A stretch of 64,000 bases of DNA from Enterovibrio coralii (GTDB lineage Bacteria > Pseudomonadota > Gammaproteobacteria > Enterobacterales > Vibrionaceae): NCBI RefSeq assembly GCF_001559595.1, contig NZ_LNTY01000051.1, positions 16,865 through 80,864 on the forward strand, written 5' to 3'. A model generated the notes under the pieces. That model had not been told where the DNA came from. It ran no database searches and saw only the letters and a program-made list of their open reading frames with translations. Of the stretch, positions 37,622 through 47,410 are shown piece after piece (the stretch's first letter is position 1; the number at the start of each line of letters is the position of its first letter). Both the position numbers and the translations under genes were made by a program.

Positions 37622-39018
37622 GGGTAACGCTCCTGATAGCCATTGAGTACGGTTTCAATTTCTTTCGCCAAGGTTTCTCCATACAGCGGGAAACGACGAT
37701 GCAGCCCTTGCCAAATATCAGGGTCTTTAATGAAGGCATCAATGGGATCCGCTTGTTTCATCCAACCCTCGGCCACATACAAATAGGGGTCGCGGTAGTT
37801 GAACTTAAATTTGCCTTCAATCAAGAGGGCGAGAAACGCGTACCAATGCGCAATCAGCGTGGTTCCCGCTTGCGGCATATAGCCTCTTTCCAGATTCAAT
37901 CTGATGGTTGGCAACACGAACTGAGGAAATTTACTGATGCTGTCCATCGCAATACGTTCGATGCTGTCTGCGATATAGGCATTGCTAAAACGAGATATGA
38001 TGATGGCGCGATAATCTTCCATATCGAATGGACGGTCATAGATCGTCGGGATCACCTCGTTTTGGTGATATTGGCGAATTAGCTCGTTGAGTTCAGAGTC
38101 GCGAATGTTTTCGTCATAGAATTTGTAGCCGCGTAAAGCCCCGATATAAGAAAGCAGGAAATGCGCGCCATTGAGAACGCGGATCTTGGCTTCTTCATAC
38201 GCATGGACATTGTGTGTAAAGGTCACACCAACTTTCGCCAATGGCGGGAAGTCAGCGGCCATAACATCTTGAATGACCCACTGCTCAAAATCTTCACCCA
38301 TGATAGGCGCATTGTCTTGAACACCGGTTGCTTTGAGTACGTCCTGCGGCAAGTCAGCAGGTGGCACTGGCGTAATTCGGTCGACCATTGAACATGGAAA
38401 TGTGACGTTGTCACTCATCCAGTTTGAAAGTGTGGTTAAGCCTGCCAATGAAACGAACTGCGTGAAGGCTTTTTCAAGGCGTTTTCCGTTATCACGAAGA
38501 TTGTCACAGGTGGCGACTGTGATGGCTCCCTCGCTGAGTGCTTCGCGGGTTTGGAGAGCCAATGCGAGATAACCGTATAACGTTTTGGGGTGTCCATTGC
38601 CCTGACGGATCACTTCGATGTCATGTTTGATTTCAGGATGCTCGCCGTTTAGATCGTCGTTGTCATTGAGGTAGTAACCCCCTTCAGTGACAGTGATGGT
38701 CAAGGCTTTGACGAGTGGGTCACTGAACACTTCTCCAATCACACTCAAGTCGTAGGATGCGTCTTCCACACGGTCAATGCAATGGATCTCGATGTATTCT
38801 GCGTTGCCATCTGGCGCGATGCGTTTGAAATGGTAGCGGCCATGTTGTTGCTTCAGGGCTTCAGGAATACTACGCGTTTCGGCGCGCAGGTTAATATCGG
38901 TATAAAACCACTGCTCGTTCTCTGGCAGCTGTTCATTTAGCTTTTGCAGATAGTAAGCTTGGTGCCCACGGTGAAAGGCACCAATACCAAAATGAACAAG
39001 ACGCTTATGTTCAGACAT
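37618..39018 (-). CDS. Mannitol 2-dehydrogenase family protein (polyol long-chain dehydrogenase)
   Basis: A 466-residue enzyme of the polyol-specific long-chain dehydrogenase family: N-terminal HFGIGAFHRGHQAYYLQ, middle TVTEGGYYLN, and the active-site Lys-Asn-His segment EAKIRVLNGAHFLLSY. It oxidises mannitol to fructose with NAD, or arabitol to xylulose; the exact substrate is not fixed by sequence. Its start overlaps the ATPase gene by eight bases. In the MtlK/SmoS arrangement it acts with the transporter and the SDR. Confidence 0.88.
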   Translation of the reverse strand: MSEHKRLVHFGIGAFHRGHQAYYLQKLNEQLPENEQWFYTDINLRAETRSIPEALKQQHGRYHFKRIAPDGNAEYIEIHCIDRVEDASYDLSVIGEVFSDPLVKALTITVTEGGYYLNDNDDLNGEHPEIKHDIEVIRQGNGHPKTLYGYLALALQTREALSEGAITVATCDNLRDNGKRLEKAFTQFVSLAGLTTLSNWMSDNVTFPCSMVDRITPVPPADLPQDVLKATGVQDNAPIMGEDFEQWVIQDVMAADFPPLAKVGVTFTHNVHAYEEAKIRVLNGAHFLLSYIGALRGYKFYDENIRDSELNELIRQYHQNEVIPTIYDRPFDMEDYRAIIISRFSNAYIADSIERIAMDSISKFPQFVLPTIRLNLERGYMPQAGTTLIAHWYAFLALLIEGKFKFNYRDPYLYVAEGWMKQADPIDAFIKDPDIWQGLHRRFPLYGETLAKEIETVLNGYQERYP

Positions 39019-40117
39019 GGCTTACCTCACCATACACATTGAGGGCATTGTCTTCTGCATTGAACAAGTAAACGCGTGTAGCGTCGAGCTTAATGCCGAC
39101 AGTTGAGCGCAAGGCCGGCGTGTATTTAGGATCGGCTCGTACAACCACAGTTTCGCCACTTAAGGTGCGAACATAGGTCAAGGTTTCTGAACCGAGCTGC
39201 TCAACCACTTCCACGTCACCTTTCAAATCGCCGTCAGCGGCATCGCAAAAAGAAAGAGACTCAGGCCTGAAACCAATGGCTTTGGCGGACTCTGCCGACG
39301 CTTGATAGAGCGACGCATCCAGTTCAATGCTCGCATCTGTGCCAAAGTCGACTTTCAATGTGGAATCATTGGCAGATGCTTTATCGACAGGCAGCACGTT
39401 CATTTTCGGTGTGCCAATAAAGGTTGCGACAAATCGGTTTGCGGGCTGGTGGTAAAGCTCCAGTGGAGAACCGATTTGTGCCACTTCACCTTGGCTCATG
39501 ATCACCACCTTGTCGGCCAATGTCATGGCTTCGACCTGATCGTGGGTAACATAAATCATGGTGCTTTGTAGCTCTTGGTGCAGGCGCGACAGCTCGATAC
39601 GCATTTCCACACGCAATGCGGCATCAAGGTTCGATAACGGCTCATCAAACAAGAACACTTTTGGGTTTCGAACGATAGCGCGACCAATGGCAACACGCTG
39701 ACGTTGACCACCGGAAAGGGCTTTAGGTTTTCGGTCTAACAGCATGTCCAGCTTCAGCGCCTTAGACACTTTCGCGACCTTGGCTTCGATTTCGTCTTGC
39801 GGTTTCTTCGCCAGCTTTAGCGCGAAAGACATGTTGTCTTTGACCGACATGTGCGGGTAAAGCGCGTAGCTTTGGAAAACCATAGCGACATCGCGTTTTG
39901 AGGGATGGGTTTCAATGATTGACTGCCCATCCAGCTCAATATCACCGCCGGATGAAGACTCAAGACCTGCAATGGTGCGCAGCAGTGTTGATTTGCCGCA
40001 ACCGGAAGGTCCAACGAACACCACGAATTCGCCTTTCTGGATTTCAAAGTCGATGTCTTTTAGCGCGAGGGTGTCGCCGTATTTTTTATAGAGATGTTTG
40101 ACTTGTAAGTAACTCAT
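39011..40117 (-). CDS. Polyol ABC transporter ATPase (SmoK/MalK type)
   Basis: A 368-residue ATPase starting at MSYLQVKHLYKKYG. Walker A is GPSGCGKST, the signature LSGGQRQRVAIGRA, Walker B FLFDEPLSNLDA, then the switch His in YVTHDQVEAM; a C-terminal regulatory (OB-fold) domain follows from about residue 240. It drives sugar-alcohol import. ATG overlaps the stop of the permease gene by four bases (ATGA). It is part of the SmoEFGK-type transporter. Confidence 0.93.
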   Translation of the reverse strand: MSYLQVKHLYKKYGDTLALKDIDFEIQKGEFVVFVGPSGCGKSTLLRTIAGLESSSGGDIELDGQSIIETHPSKRDVAMVFQSYALYPHMSVKDNMSFALKLAKKPQDEIEAKVAKVSKALKLDMLLDRKPKALSGGQRQRVAIGRAIVRNPKVFLFDEPLSNLDAALRVEMRIELSRLHQELQSTMIYVTHDQVEAMTLADKVVIMSQGEVAQIGSPLELYHQPANRFVATFIGTPKMNVLPVDKASANDSTLKVDFGTDASIELDASLYQASAESAKAIGFRPESLSFCDAADGDLKGDVEVVEQLGSETLTYVRTLSGETVVVRADPKYTPALRSTVGIKLDATRVYLFNAEDNALNVYGEVSHV

Positions 40118-40947
40118 TTTACAGCCCCAAAGGTTAATCCTTGAACCAGTTGTTTCTGACAGAACCAACCGAGAATGACGATAGGCGCACAGGCCAGAGT
40201 GGATGCGGCAGAAAGCTTCGCCCAGAACAGCCCTTCGGGACTGGAATACGTAGAAATCATGGTGGCGAGCGTGCCGGCATTCGCGGAGGTTAAATTGATG
40301 GACCAGAAGGCCTCGTTCCAGCTAAGGACAATAGAAAGCAACGCTGTCGATGCAATTCCACCTAAAGAGAGCGGCAGCAGCACGTAACGGATTTCGCCAA
40401 GGGTATCAGCACCGTCCAGTCTCACTGCTTCCAAAATGTCTCTTGGGATGTCCTTGAAATAAGAGAACAGCATCCAGACCACAATCGGTAAGTTAATCAG
40501 TGTGTAGATGATGGTCAGTGCCAAGGTCGTATCGAGCAGCCCTGTTTTCTGACACAAGATGTAAATCGGCACGAGTACGCCAACGGCTGGTAGCATTTTG
40601 GTCGAAAGCATCCAAAGCAACATGTCTTTGGTGTGCTTTTTCGGGTAAAACGCCATCGAGTATGCAGCAGGGATCGCGATGATCAGTGCCAGAATCGTAG
40701 AGCCAAAGGCAGTGATCGCAGAGTTAATGGCGAACTTCAAATAGTCGCTTCGCTCTTGTACCAAACCGAAGTTTTCAACGGTTGGTTCGAAGAAGAAACT
40801 GGGCGGCACTTCGATCGCCTGTTGTTCAGTTTTGAACGCGGTGATCAGCATCATCAGGATAGGGAAGAACACCAGCAATGCTAACGCCCAGCAGATGATG
40901 GGGCGGAGCCATCCTGTTTGATCAATCAAAGATACATGTTTTGCCAT
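40114..40947 (-). CDS. Polyol ABC transporter permease (SmoG type)
   Basis: A 277-residue permease with six membrane segments. The EAA loop is EAVRLDGADTLGEIRYVLLPL (residues about 190-210), where the ATPase docks. It is of the MalG/carbohydrate type. A nine-base gap separates it from the other permease. Confidence 0.92.
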   Translation of the reverse strand: MAKHVSLIDQTGWLRPIICWALALLVFFPILMMLITAFKTEQQAIEVPPSFFFEPTVENFGLVQERSDYLKFAINSAITAFGSTILALIIAIPAAYSMAFYPKKHTKDMLLWMLSTKMLPAVGVLVPIYILCQKTGLLDTTLALTIIYTLINLPIVVWMLFSYFKDIPRDILEAVRLDGADTLGEIRYVLLPLSLGGIASTALLSIVLSWNEAFWSINLTSANAGTLATMISTYSSPEGLFWAKLSAASTLACAPIVILGWFCQKQLVQGLTFGAVK

Positions 40948-40956
40948 AACTCCTCC

Positions 40957-41817
40957 CTAGGTCACCAGATTTTTGCCGATCGCTCTGATCAAGAAGAACG
41001 CGACAATGTTGGCAAGAATGACGGCAATGAGACCGCCGGCAGACGCAACGCCGACATCAAATTGCATGAGTGCCTGACCAAAAATCAGGAAGGCGAGGTT
41101 AGTGGACTCGTACCCAGGGCCACCGCCGGTTGTGACAAAGATTTCTGCGAAAATTGAAAGCATGAAGATAGTTTCAATCATCATGACCACGGCAATCGGA
41201 CGGGCGAGATGTGGCAGTGTCAGGTATCTAAACACCTGCCAACCTGTGGCACCGTCTAACAATGCCGCTTCTTTTTGTTCGTGGTCCATCGATTGCAGCG
41301 AAGTGATAAAAATCAGCAGTGCAAAGGGCATCCATTGCCAACTGATCATCGCAATGATAGAGCCGAGCGGAAACTGCGCGAGCCAGTCGATGGGTTCTAA
41401 GCCAACACTCTCCCAGAGCGCTGCAAGAACACCGTATACGGGATGCATCATCATGTTTTTCCAGATCAACGCGTTGACCGTTGGCATGATGAAGAATGGA
41501 GAAATTAGCAAAACACGTGCCACACCGCGGCCAAAAAAAGGCTTATCGAGAGCGATAGCGATGATCAGTGCGCCAATGACGGTAACGACCAATACCATTC
41601 CTACCAGCGTCAGCGTGTTGAAGATCGCGGGCCAGAATGCTTCGTCCGTGTAGAAAAATTCGAAGTTCATCGAGCCGATGAACTCGTTGTCTCCGGGATA
41701 CAGCAAATTATATCTGATGGTTGAAAAGTAGATCGTCATGGAGAGAGGGACGATCATCCAAAGCAGCAAGCTGACAAAGGACGGCGCAACCAACAGCCGA
41801 GGCAACCATTTTTGCAT
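40957..41817 (-). CDS. Polyol ABC transporter permease (SmoF type)
   Basis: A 286-residue MalF-type permease with six membrane segments and the EAA loop KEAALLDGATGWQVFRYLTL. It pairs with the other permease. It begins 61 bases after the substrate-binding protein gene; the gap contains a strong hairpin. Confidence 0.92.
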   Translation of the reverse strand: MQKWLPRLLVAPSFVSLLLWMIVPLSMTIYFSTIRYNLLYPGDNEFIGSMNFEFFYTDEAFWPAIFNTLTLVGMVLVVTVIGALIIAIALDKPFFGRGVARVLLISPFFIMPTVNALIWKNMMMHPVYGVLAALWESVGLEPIDWLAQFPLGSIIAMISWQWMPFALLIFITSLQSMDHEQKEAALLDGATGWQVFRYLTLPHLARPIAVVMMIETIFMLSIFAEIFVTTGGGPGYESTNLAFLIFGQALMQFDVGVASAGGLIAVILANIVAFFLIRAIGKNLVT

Positions 41818-41846
41818 TAGAAATTACCAGTAAAGCTGTGAGAGAT

Positions 41847-41868
41847 GCCGGGCAGTTTCCTGCCCGGC
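41847..41868 (-). other. Intercistronic stem-loop in the polyol operon
   Basis: GCCGGGCAG / CTGCCCGGC around TTTC, just after the binding-protein stop. Such hairpins protect the upstream message from 3' decay and give more binding protein than permease. Confidence 0.6.
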
Positions 41869-41878
41869 GATGAGATGA

Positions 41879-43195
41879 TTACTTGTAGTAGCCAGATTTG
41901 CGCATTTCGCGGTCTGCAGACTTGTTTGCATTTTTCAGTGCATCTTCAACAGACACTTTGCCAGCCAATGCCGAGGTAAATTGCTGACCAGCAGCGATAC
42001 CAATGGCTTGGAACTCTGGGATAGCAGCGAACTGAACACCCACATATGGAGTTGGTTTCAGCGTGCTGTTTGATGGGTCCGCAGAGTTAATCGCGGCAAG
42101 CTCAGCTTCTGCAAATACAGCGGCTTCTTGGAAGTTCGGGTTGTCATAGGTTGACTGACGCGTACCAGTAGGGACATTTGCCCAACCGTTTTCTTTCGCG
42201 ACGAGGTTGATGTAATCCTTAGACGTTGCCCAAGTAATGAACTTCTGTGCTTCTTCCGCATTTTGGGTTGCAGCAGGTACAGCCAATGCCCACGCCCATA
42301 GCCAGTTTGCACCGCGGTCTGTTACCGCAACAGGTGCCTGAGCAAACGCGACTTTGTCATGAACCTTGCTTTGATTCGGGTCGGAGATGAAAGAAGCTGC
42401 GATGGTTGCATCAATCCACATGCCACACTTGCCTTCGTTAAACAGGGCAAGGATTTCGTTGAAGCTGTTGGATGAAGAACCCGGAGGACCGTAGTTTTTT
42501 AGCAGGTCAACATAGAAATTAACCGCATGTTGCCATTCAGGTGAAGTTAGCTGTGGTTTCCAGTCTTCGTCGAACCAACGCGCACCAAAGGAGTTTGCCA
42601 TGGTGGTGATGTATGCAGCGTTGTCGCCCCAACCTGGTTTACCGCGTAGACAGATACCGTAAACACCATTGTCTGGGTCGTGAATAGCTGCTGCAACATC
42701 GCGAATGTGGCCCCATGTTGCGCGGTCTGGCACTGTCATGCCTGCTTTGTCGACCAAGTCTTTACGGTACATGACCATTGAGCTTTCACCGTAAAACGGC
42801 ACGGCGTAGAGTTTTCCGTCGTAAGACAGACCAGCACGCATGGCTGGCAACAGGTCGTCCACGTCATAAGCTTCGTCGGTTTCGACTTCTTTTAGCCAAC
42901 CTTTTTCACCCCAAATTGGGGTTTCGTACATACCGATAGTCATGACGTCAAACTGGCCACCTTTGGTGGCGATATCGGTAGTGACACGCTGACGAAGCAC
43001 ACCTTCTTCAAGCGTTACCCAGTTGAGTTTGATATCAGGATTTTGTTTTTCGAACTCTTCACTGAGTTTCTGCATTTCAATCATGTGGCCGTTGTTAACC
43101 GTTGCAATGGTTAACTCCGTCACTGCGAAAGCAGGAAGCGAGAGTGCAGCGCACCAAGTAGCGAAAGCGGTAAGTGTTTTCCTTTTAGACAACAT
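41879..43195 (-). CDS. Polyol ABC transporter substrate-binding protein (SmoE type)
   Basis: A 438-residue exported protein with a signal peptide (KRKTLTAFATWCAALSLPAFA). The body is family 1 solute-binding protein: VTTDIATKGGQFDVMTIGMYE and the PGWGDNAAYITTMANSFG region are typical of polyol binders. GAGGAA lies six bases upstream of ATG. It binds sorbitol/mannitol-like compounds in the periplasm. First gene of the operon. Confidence 0.92.
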   Translation of the reverse strand: MLSKRKTLTAFATWCAALSLPAFAVTELTIATVNNGHMIEMQKLSEEFEKQNPDIKLNWVTLEEGVLRQRVTTDIATKGGQFDVMTIGMYETPIWGEKGWLKEVETDEAYDVDDLLPAMRAGLSYDGKLYAVPFYGESSMVMYRKDLVDKAGMTVPDRATWGHIRDVAAAIHDPDNGVYGICLRGKPGWGDNAAYITTMANSFGARWFDEDWKPQLTSPEWQHAVNFYVDLLKNYGPPGSSSNSFNEILALFNEGKCGMWIDATIAASFISDPNQSKVHDKVAFAQAPVAVTDRGANWLWAWALAVPAATQNAEEAQKFITWATSKDYINLVAKENGWANVPTGTRQSTYDNPNFQEAAVFAEAELAAINSADPSNSTLKPTPYVGVQFAAIPEFQAIGIAAGQQFTSALAGKVSVEDALKNANKSADREMRKSGYYK

Positions 43196-43277
43196 TTTTT
43201 ATTCCTCATTGTCGTGATGATGTGTAACGGCCTGTCGTTAACATTCATGTAACAATGAAAGTACAAAAAAAGGCAAA

Positions 43278-43302
43278 GGTGAACGAAAACGGTGAAGAAA
43301 AG
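43278..43302. promoter_or_regulatory. Tandem direct repeat upstream of the polyol operon
   Basis: GGTGAACGAAAAC followed directly by GGTGAAGAAAAG. AraC-family proteins bind direct repeats of this kind; the operon encodes one. Confidence 0.4.
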
Positions 43303-43423
43303 TACTTTTATGATGGGGGAAGATAAAATTTTTACTTTGGAATGGCGGTTTCGTTTAGATAGTTAGACGGCTTTTTGCAGTGGGTGCCGTTGAAGTCAGA
43401 CACCCATTGCATTGAAATGCATA

Positions 43424-44341
43424 TCAACAGTGTAGTGCTTTAGATTCTAACTCGGAGAGAAGATCGTCATCAGCGATAGCAACAGGCTCTTGCTTCAGCA
43501 CGCGTTCGCAATAGAGGGTCATAAAGTCCTCACGAATCAACTGCTCAAGGTCTGTTGCACGCTCTGTTGGGCAGAATAAACGTACGTGCACTTGAGGGTC
43601 ACCTAAGCTGGTGGTTGTGACATGCACGTGAGGATCCGCCCCCGGGAGGTCGACACCCGCATGGCGCTCAATCACATGGTTGTATCGCGTTGCCACTTCG
43701 TAGAAATCTTCACAGTGGTCATCAATTCTTGCTAACAAGCTTGGAACCAGCGGATAAAGATTCGCCGTCTCTTTCACCGTGATATGGAATTCATGGTAGA
43801 CATAGCGCTTCATGAAGTTCAGGTTTTTGACTGGCGTTGTGAAGAACAAGCTGTTCGGGAATGTGACGGTTTTGCCCGTGTAGGCATAGGTGCCGTGGTG
43901 TAGGTCGATTTCCTGAATCTTCGTAGCCATCAGGTTGTGTTCAATCACTTCACCACACAGATTGCCTACTTCAATCCATTCGCCGATTTGAAATGAGCGA
44001 GAGCTCGCGCGTTGAATCGAGCCTGTAAAACACAAGATGATTTCTTTCGAAGCGACCACCACTGCTACTGCAATGGCCGTCAGTGACAATGCAAACTCAT
44101 TAATTTCTGAGCGCCACAGTAAGAACATGACGACAAGAAGCAGGGTGAACGAACCGTTTTTGGTTCGTGAAATCCACTTTCTTTGGTCTTCGCTTAGGAA
44201 GTTGGCATCTCCCCAAATCCATTTGATTAAAAGGCGACGTACAAGCCAAAAGATTGAAAAGACCACAAGGGTAAATAGAAATTTGTGTTCGCTAAAAAAA
44301 GCGATCGTGGTTCCAAGATATTCCACAGCCAGATCCTGCAT
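43424..44341 (-). CDS. Mechanosensitive ion channel protein (MscS family)
   Basis: A 305-residue MscS protein. Three hydrophobic segments (about 19-40, 64-82 and 86-105) come first; the last is the pore helix. The beta domain shows RSFQIGEWIEVGNLCGEVIE and GKTVTFPNSLFF. It probably opens under osmotic downshock. It is a single gene, divergent from the vibriolysin. Confidence 0.9.
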   Translation of the reverse strand: MQDLAVEYLGTTIAFFSEHKFLFTLVVFSIFWLVRRLLIKWIWGDANFLSEDQRKWISRTKNGSFTLLLVVMFLLWRSEINEFALSLTAIAVAVVVASKEIILCFTGSIQRASSRSFQIGEWIEVGNLCGEVIEHNLMATKIQEIDLHHGTYAYTGKTVTFPNSLFFTTPVKNLNFMKRYVYHEFHITVKETANLYPLVPSLLARIDDHCEDFYEVATRYNHVIERHAGVDLPGADPHVHVTTTSLGDPQVHVRLFCPTERATDLEQLIREDFMTLYCERVLKQEPVAIADDDLLSELESKALHC

Positions 44342-44774
44342 GCTTAAGGGAAAGTTAGAAATTCATCTCTCTAATCACGTAAGGCGAAGTGCTTTGTCCT
44401 CTCCAAACTTACGTTTTGTAGGAAATTTGCTACGTACAGTAAAGTCTATAGCGATAGCTCGCAAGGTGAAATGAAGACAATCAATAAAACAATAGCTCAG
44501 TAATTAATATCAACTAACACATTGATTTTAGATATTCATGCTGTCAATTCATCAAGCTTAAGCCACTCTTGGTTGCCAGAAAGCTCATGCACGAAATTCC
44601 TAAGAGATAAAACGAATGCTGTTCCGTTTTCATAGGTGATGTGATCGAGTCTCTCAAATGAGACATTTGTGTGAAATTTCACCAGTGTTTTCTTTATCAA
44701 TCAGAACCTGTCTGCCACTTTTATTTATGAGACATGCATCTCAATTCTGATTTGGTAGTAACGCTGGAGGGGGC
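44342..44774. other. Intergenic region between MscS and vibriolysin
   Basis: About 430 bases; the only gene candidate is a 54-codon minus-strand frame (44536-44700, listed). The protease promoter must lie here; GGAGGGGG before ATG 44775 is a strong ribosome-binding site. Confidence 0.5.
44536..44700 (-). CDS. Possible small protein (54 aa)
   Basis: TTG 44700 opens a frame that includes HTNVSFERLDHITYENGTAF and ends KLDELTA. The composition looks protein-like rather than random, but the start is not ATG and no family is recognised. It may be a remnant of a longer gene. Confidence 0.3.
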   Translation of the reverse strand: MIKKTLVKFHTNVSFERLDHITYENGTAFVLSLRNFVHELSGNQEWLKLDELTA

Positions 44775-47410
44775 ATGGCACGGCTCGATACAATGTTTAA
44801 ACGGTCTTTGTTTTTGCTTCTCGCTCCGTTTGGCTACACCTATGCGATTGAAATTCATAGCGTTAGTGATCCTTCTCTTCTTGAGCAAGCTCCCCAGAAA
44901 TCTTCGTTTAGCTCCAACTCGTCAAACAACGGCTTTTTACCCGTCGAAACCATCGTGTTGCCCAACGGCAAAGTGAAAACAAAATACCGCCAGTACCACA
45001 ATGGCGTGCCAGTGCGTAAAGGGTTTGCCGTCTCGACAAAAGAGGGAGTGAGCAATAAAGACGTGCACGGCAAGAAAGTCATGGGATTGAGTGGTGCCAT
45101 TCCGTCAGCTTCGCCCGCGATTAGCCGAGAGGGAGCGCTGCAACGGCTAAAATCGCTTCATCATTATCAAGCACCTGCTGCGGAAATCGTCTTTCCTGAA
45201 AACGAAGAAAGCCAGCTTGTTGTTTGGATGGATGACGCGGGTGGAGCGAGATTGGTATATGAAGTGAGCTTCTTCCTTCCTGCGAAGAAACCATCACGTC
45301 CGCATGCACTGATCGACGCTAAAACCGGTGAAATGATCAAAACATGGGAAGGGCTGACGAAAATTGAGGACCTCGGTCAAGGGCCGGGGGGCAATGAGAA
45401 AACAGGGCAATATTATTTCGGTACGGATTATTCTGCGTTCACTATCGACAAAACAGGCACGACTTGCACATTGGAAACGGCCAATGTCAAAACTGTCAAC
45501 TTGGCACATGGTACATCCGGCTCAACGGCATTTTCTTATGGCTGTAACGACGCACTAAACACCAACACATTCAAAACCATAAATGGAGCATACTCGCCTC
45601 TCAACGATGCGCACTTCTTCGGGCAACTGGTCTTTGATATGTACAAAGACTGGCTAAACTTGTCGCCATTGTCTTTCCAGCTCGTTATGCGTGTTCACTA
45701 CGGTAATAACTACGAAAATGCATTTTGGAATGGCTCCTCAATGACATTTGGTGACGGCTACACGCGTTTTTACCCTTTGGTAGATGTGAATGTATCTGCG
45801 CACGAAGTCAGTCATGGTTTTACCGATCAAAACTCAGATCTTATCTACTCAGGCATGTCAGGTGGGATCAACGAAGCGTTCTCTGACATCGCGGGCGAAG
45901 CGGCGGAGTATTTTTGGAAAGGCTCTGTCGATTGGCAAGTTGGGCGTGATATTTACAAGAACAGCGGCGCACTCAGATATTTTGAGACACCTTCTGATGA
46001 CGGCGTGTCGATTGACCATGCGAATCAATATTACAACGGCTTAGATGTTCACTACTCAAGTGGTGTGTTTAACCGTGCTTTCTATCTATTGGCAAACACG
46101 TCAGGCTGGGACGTGAGAAAGGCGTTTGAAGCCTTTGCGTTTGCAAATAAGCTTTACTGGCAAGCGGACTCCAACTTCGATGAAGGTGGCTGTGGCGTGG
46201 TGCAAGCCGCAAGCGATTTAGGTTACAACACAACAGATGTCGTGAATGCTTTTAATCAGGTAGGGGTTTACGCTTGCTTGGATGCGACTGAGTTGACGAA
46301 TGGCACGCCAGTATCCGGCGTTAGCGGCACATCTGGTGAAGAGTCCTATTTCTACTTCAGTCTTCCTGCGAATACGGATTCTGCTAGTGTGGCTTTGACT
46401 GGCGGATCGGGCAATGCTGACATGTACGTGAAGTTTAATGGCTGGCCGACCACCACAGATTACGATTGTGCCTCTACTACCAGTGACAACAATGAATACT
46501 GTGATGTTACCTTGCAAGGTAGCGGTGAATACAATGTTCTTGTTGTGGCACAAACAGACTTTAGCGGCGCGTCTATTCAAATGGATTACGTGGAATCGCC
46601 GCCACAAGAAATCGCAATTGGTGAAACGGTTGGCAGCCTGTCGGGATCCAGAGGCGATACCTTGTTCTACCGCTTCGCAATCCCAGAAGATGGCAGCGGT
46701 GTCAGGGTGGTACTCTCTGGTGGCACGGGTGATGCTGATTTGTATGTTCGAAAAGGCGCAACCCCAAGCCTAACAGAATACGATTGCCGCCCATACTTTT
46801 GGGGTAACTCAGAAACCTGTTCGGTGTCAGGCTCTCCGGGCGACGCGTTTTACATCATGCTTCATGCTATTCGTCATTTGCTAACACATCTGTGTCACTC
46901 GTTGCCGAGACAACAAACACTGAGCCACCGGAAGATCGCGCCGATCCGATTGACCCTACGACACCGCAATCCAATATCCAGGGTAGTGCGGGTGACGCGG
47001 TTTACTACTCCTTCACTGTAACCAGTGCGGGCTTATTGTCTTCTCGAAATGCATCAGCATTGTCGGCGTCGACCTTAAATGGAGACACCGTTACCATTTC
47101 ACTTTCTGGTGGGCAGGGTGATGCTGATCTCTATGTGAGGGCGGGGTCGGCACCAACAACGACAGTTTATGATTGCCGATCTATCTCGTCGTCCAATCAA
47201 GAAGCCTGTACGTTCGCCAATCTCTCTGCGGGTGTTTACTACGTGATGGTGTATGGCTCGACTGCCTTTGAGGGGGCGACACTGTCAATGAACTCGTCGT
47301 CTAACACATCGTCGGTGTCTGGTGGAGGCGGCGGTGGCGGTAGCATGGGATATCTGATTTTCTTCATGCTACCCATAGTGATTCGAAAAGCGTTAACTAT
47401 GCGACGTTAG
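44775..47410 (+). pseudogene. Vibriolysin-type M4 metalloprotease with GlyGly-CTERM, frameshifted
   Basis: A secreted thermolysin-like protease, restored length about 878. Signal peptide (FKRSLFLLLAPFGYTYA), FTP/PepSY propeptide, M4 catalytic domain with HEVSH (His343, His347) and the third ligand in GGINEAFSDIAGE, then three PPC domains and a C-terminal Gly-rich stretch, hydrophobic segment and RR. This end is a GlyGly-CTERM, processed by rhombosortase and secreted by type II. The frame breaks at about 46872: one C added (GCC TAT TCG) restores LHAYSSFANTSVS. Protein degradation outside the cell. It overlaps the convergent gene by 14 bases. Confidence 0.92.
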
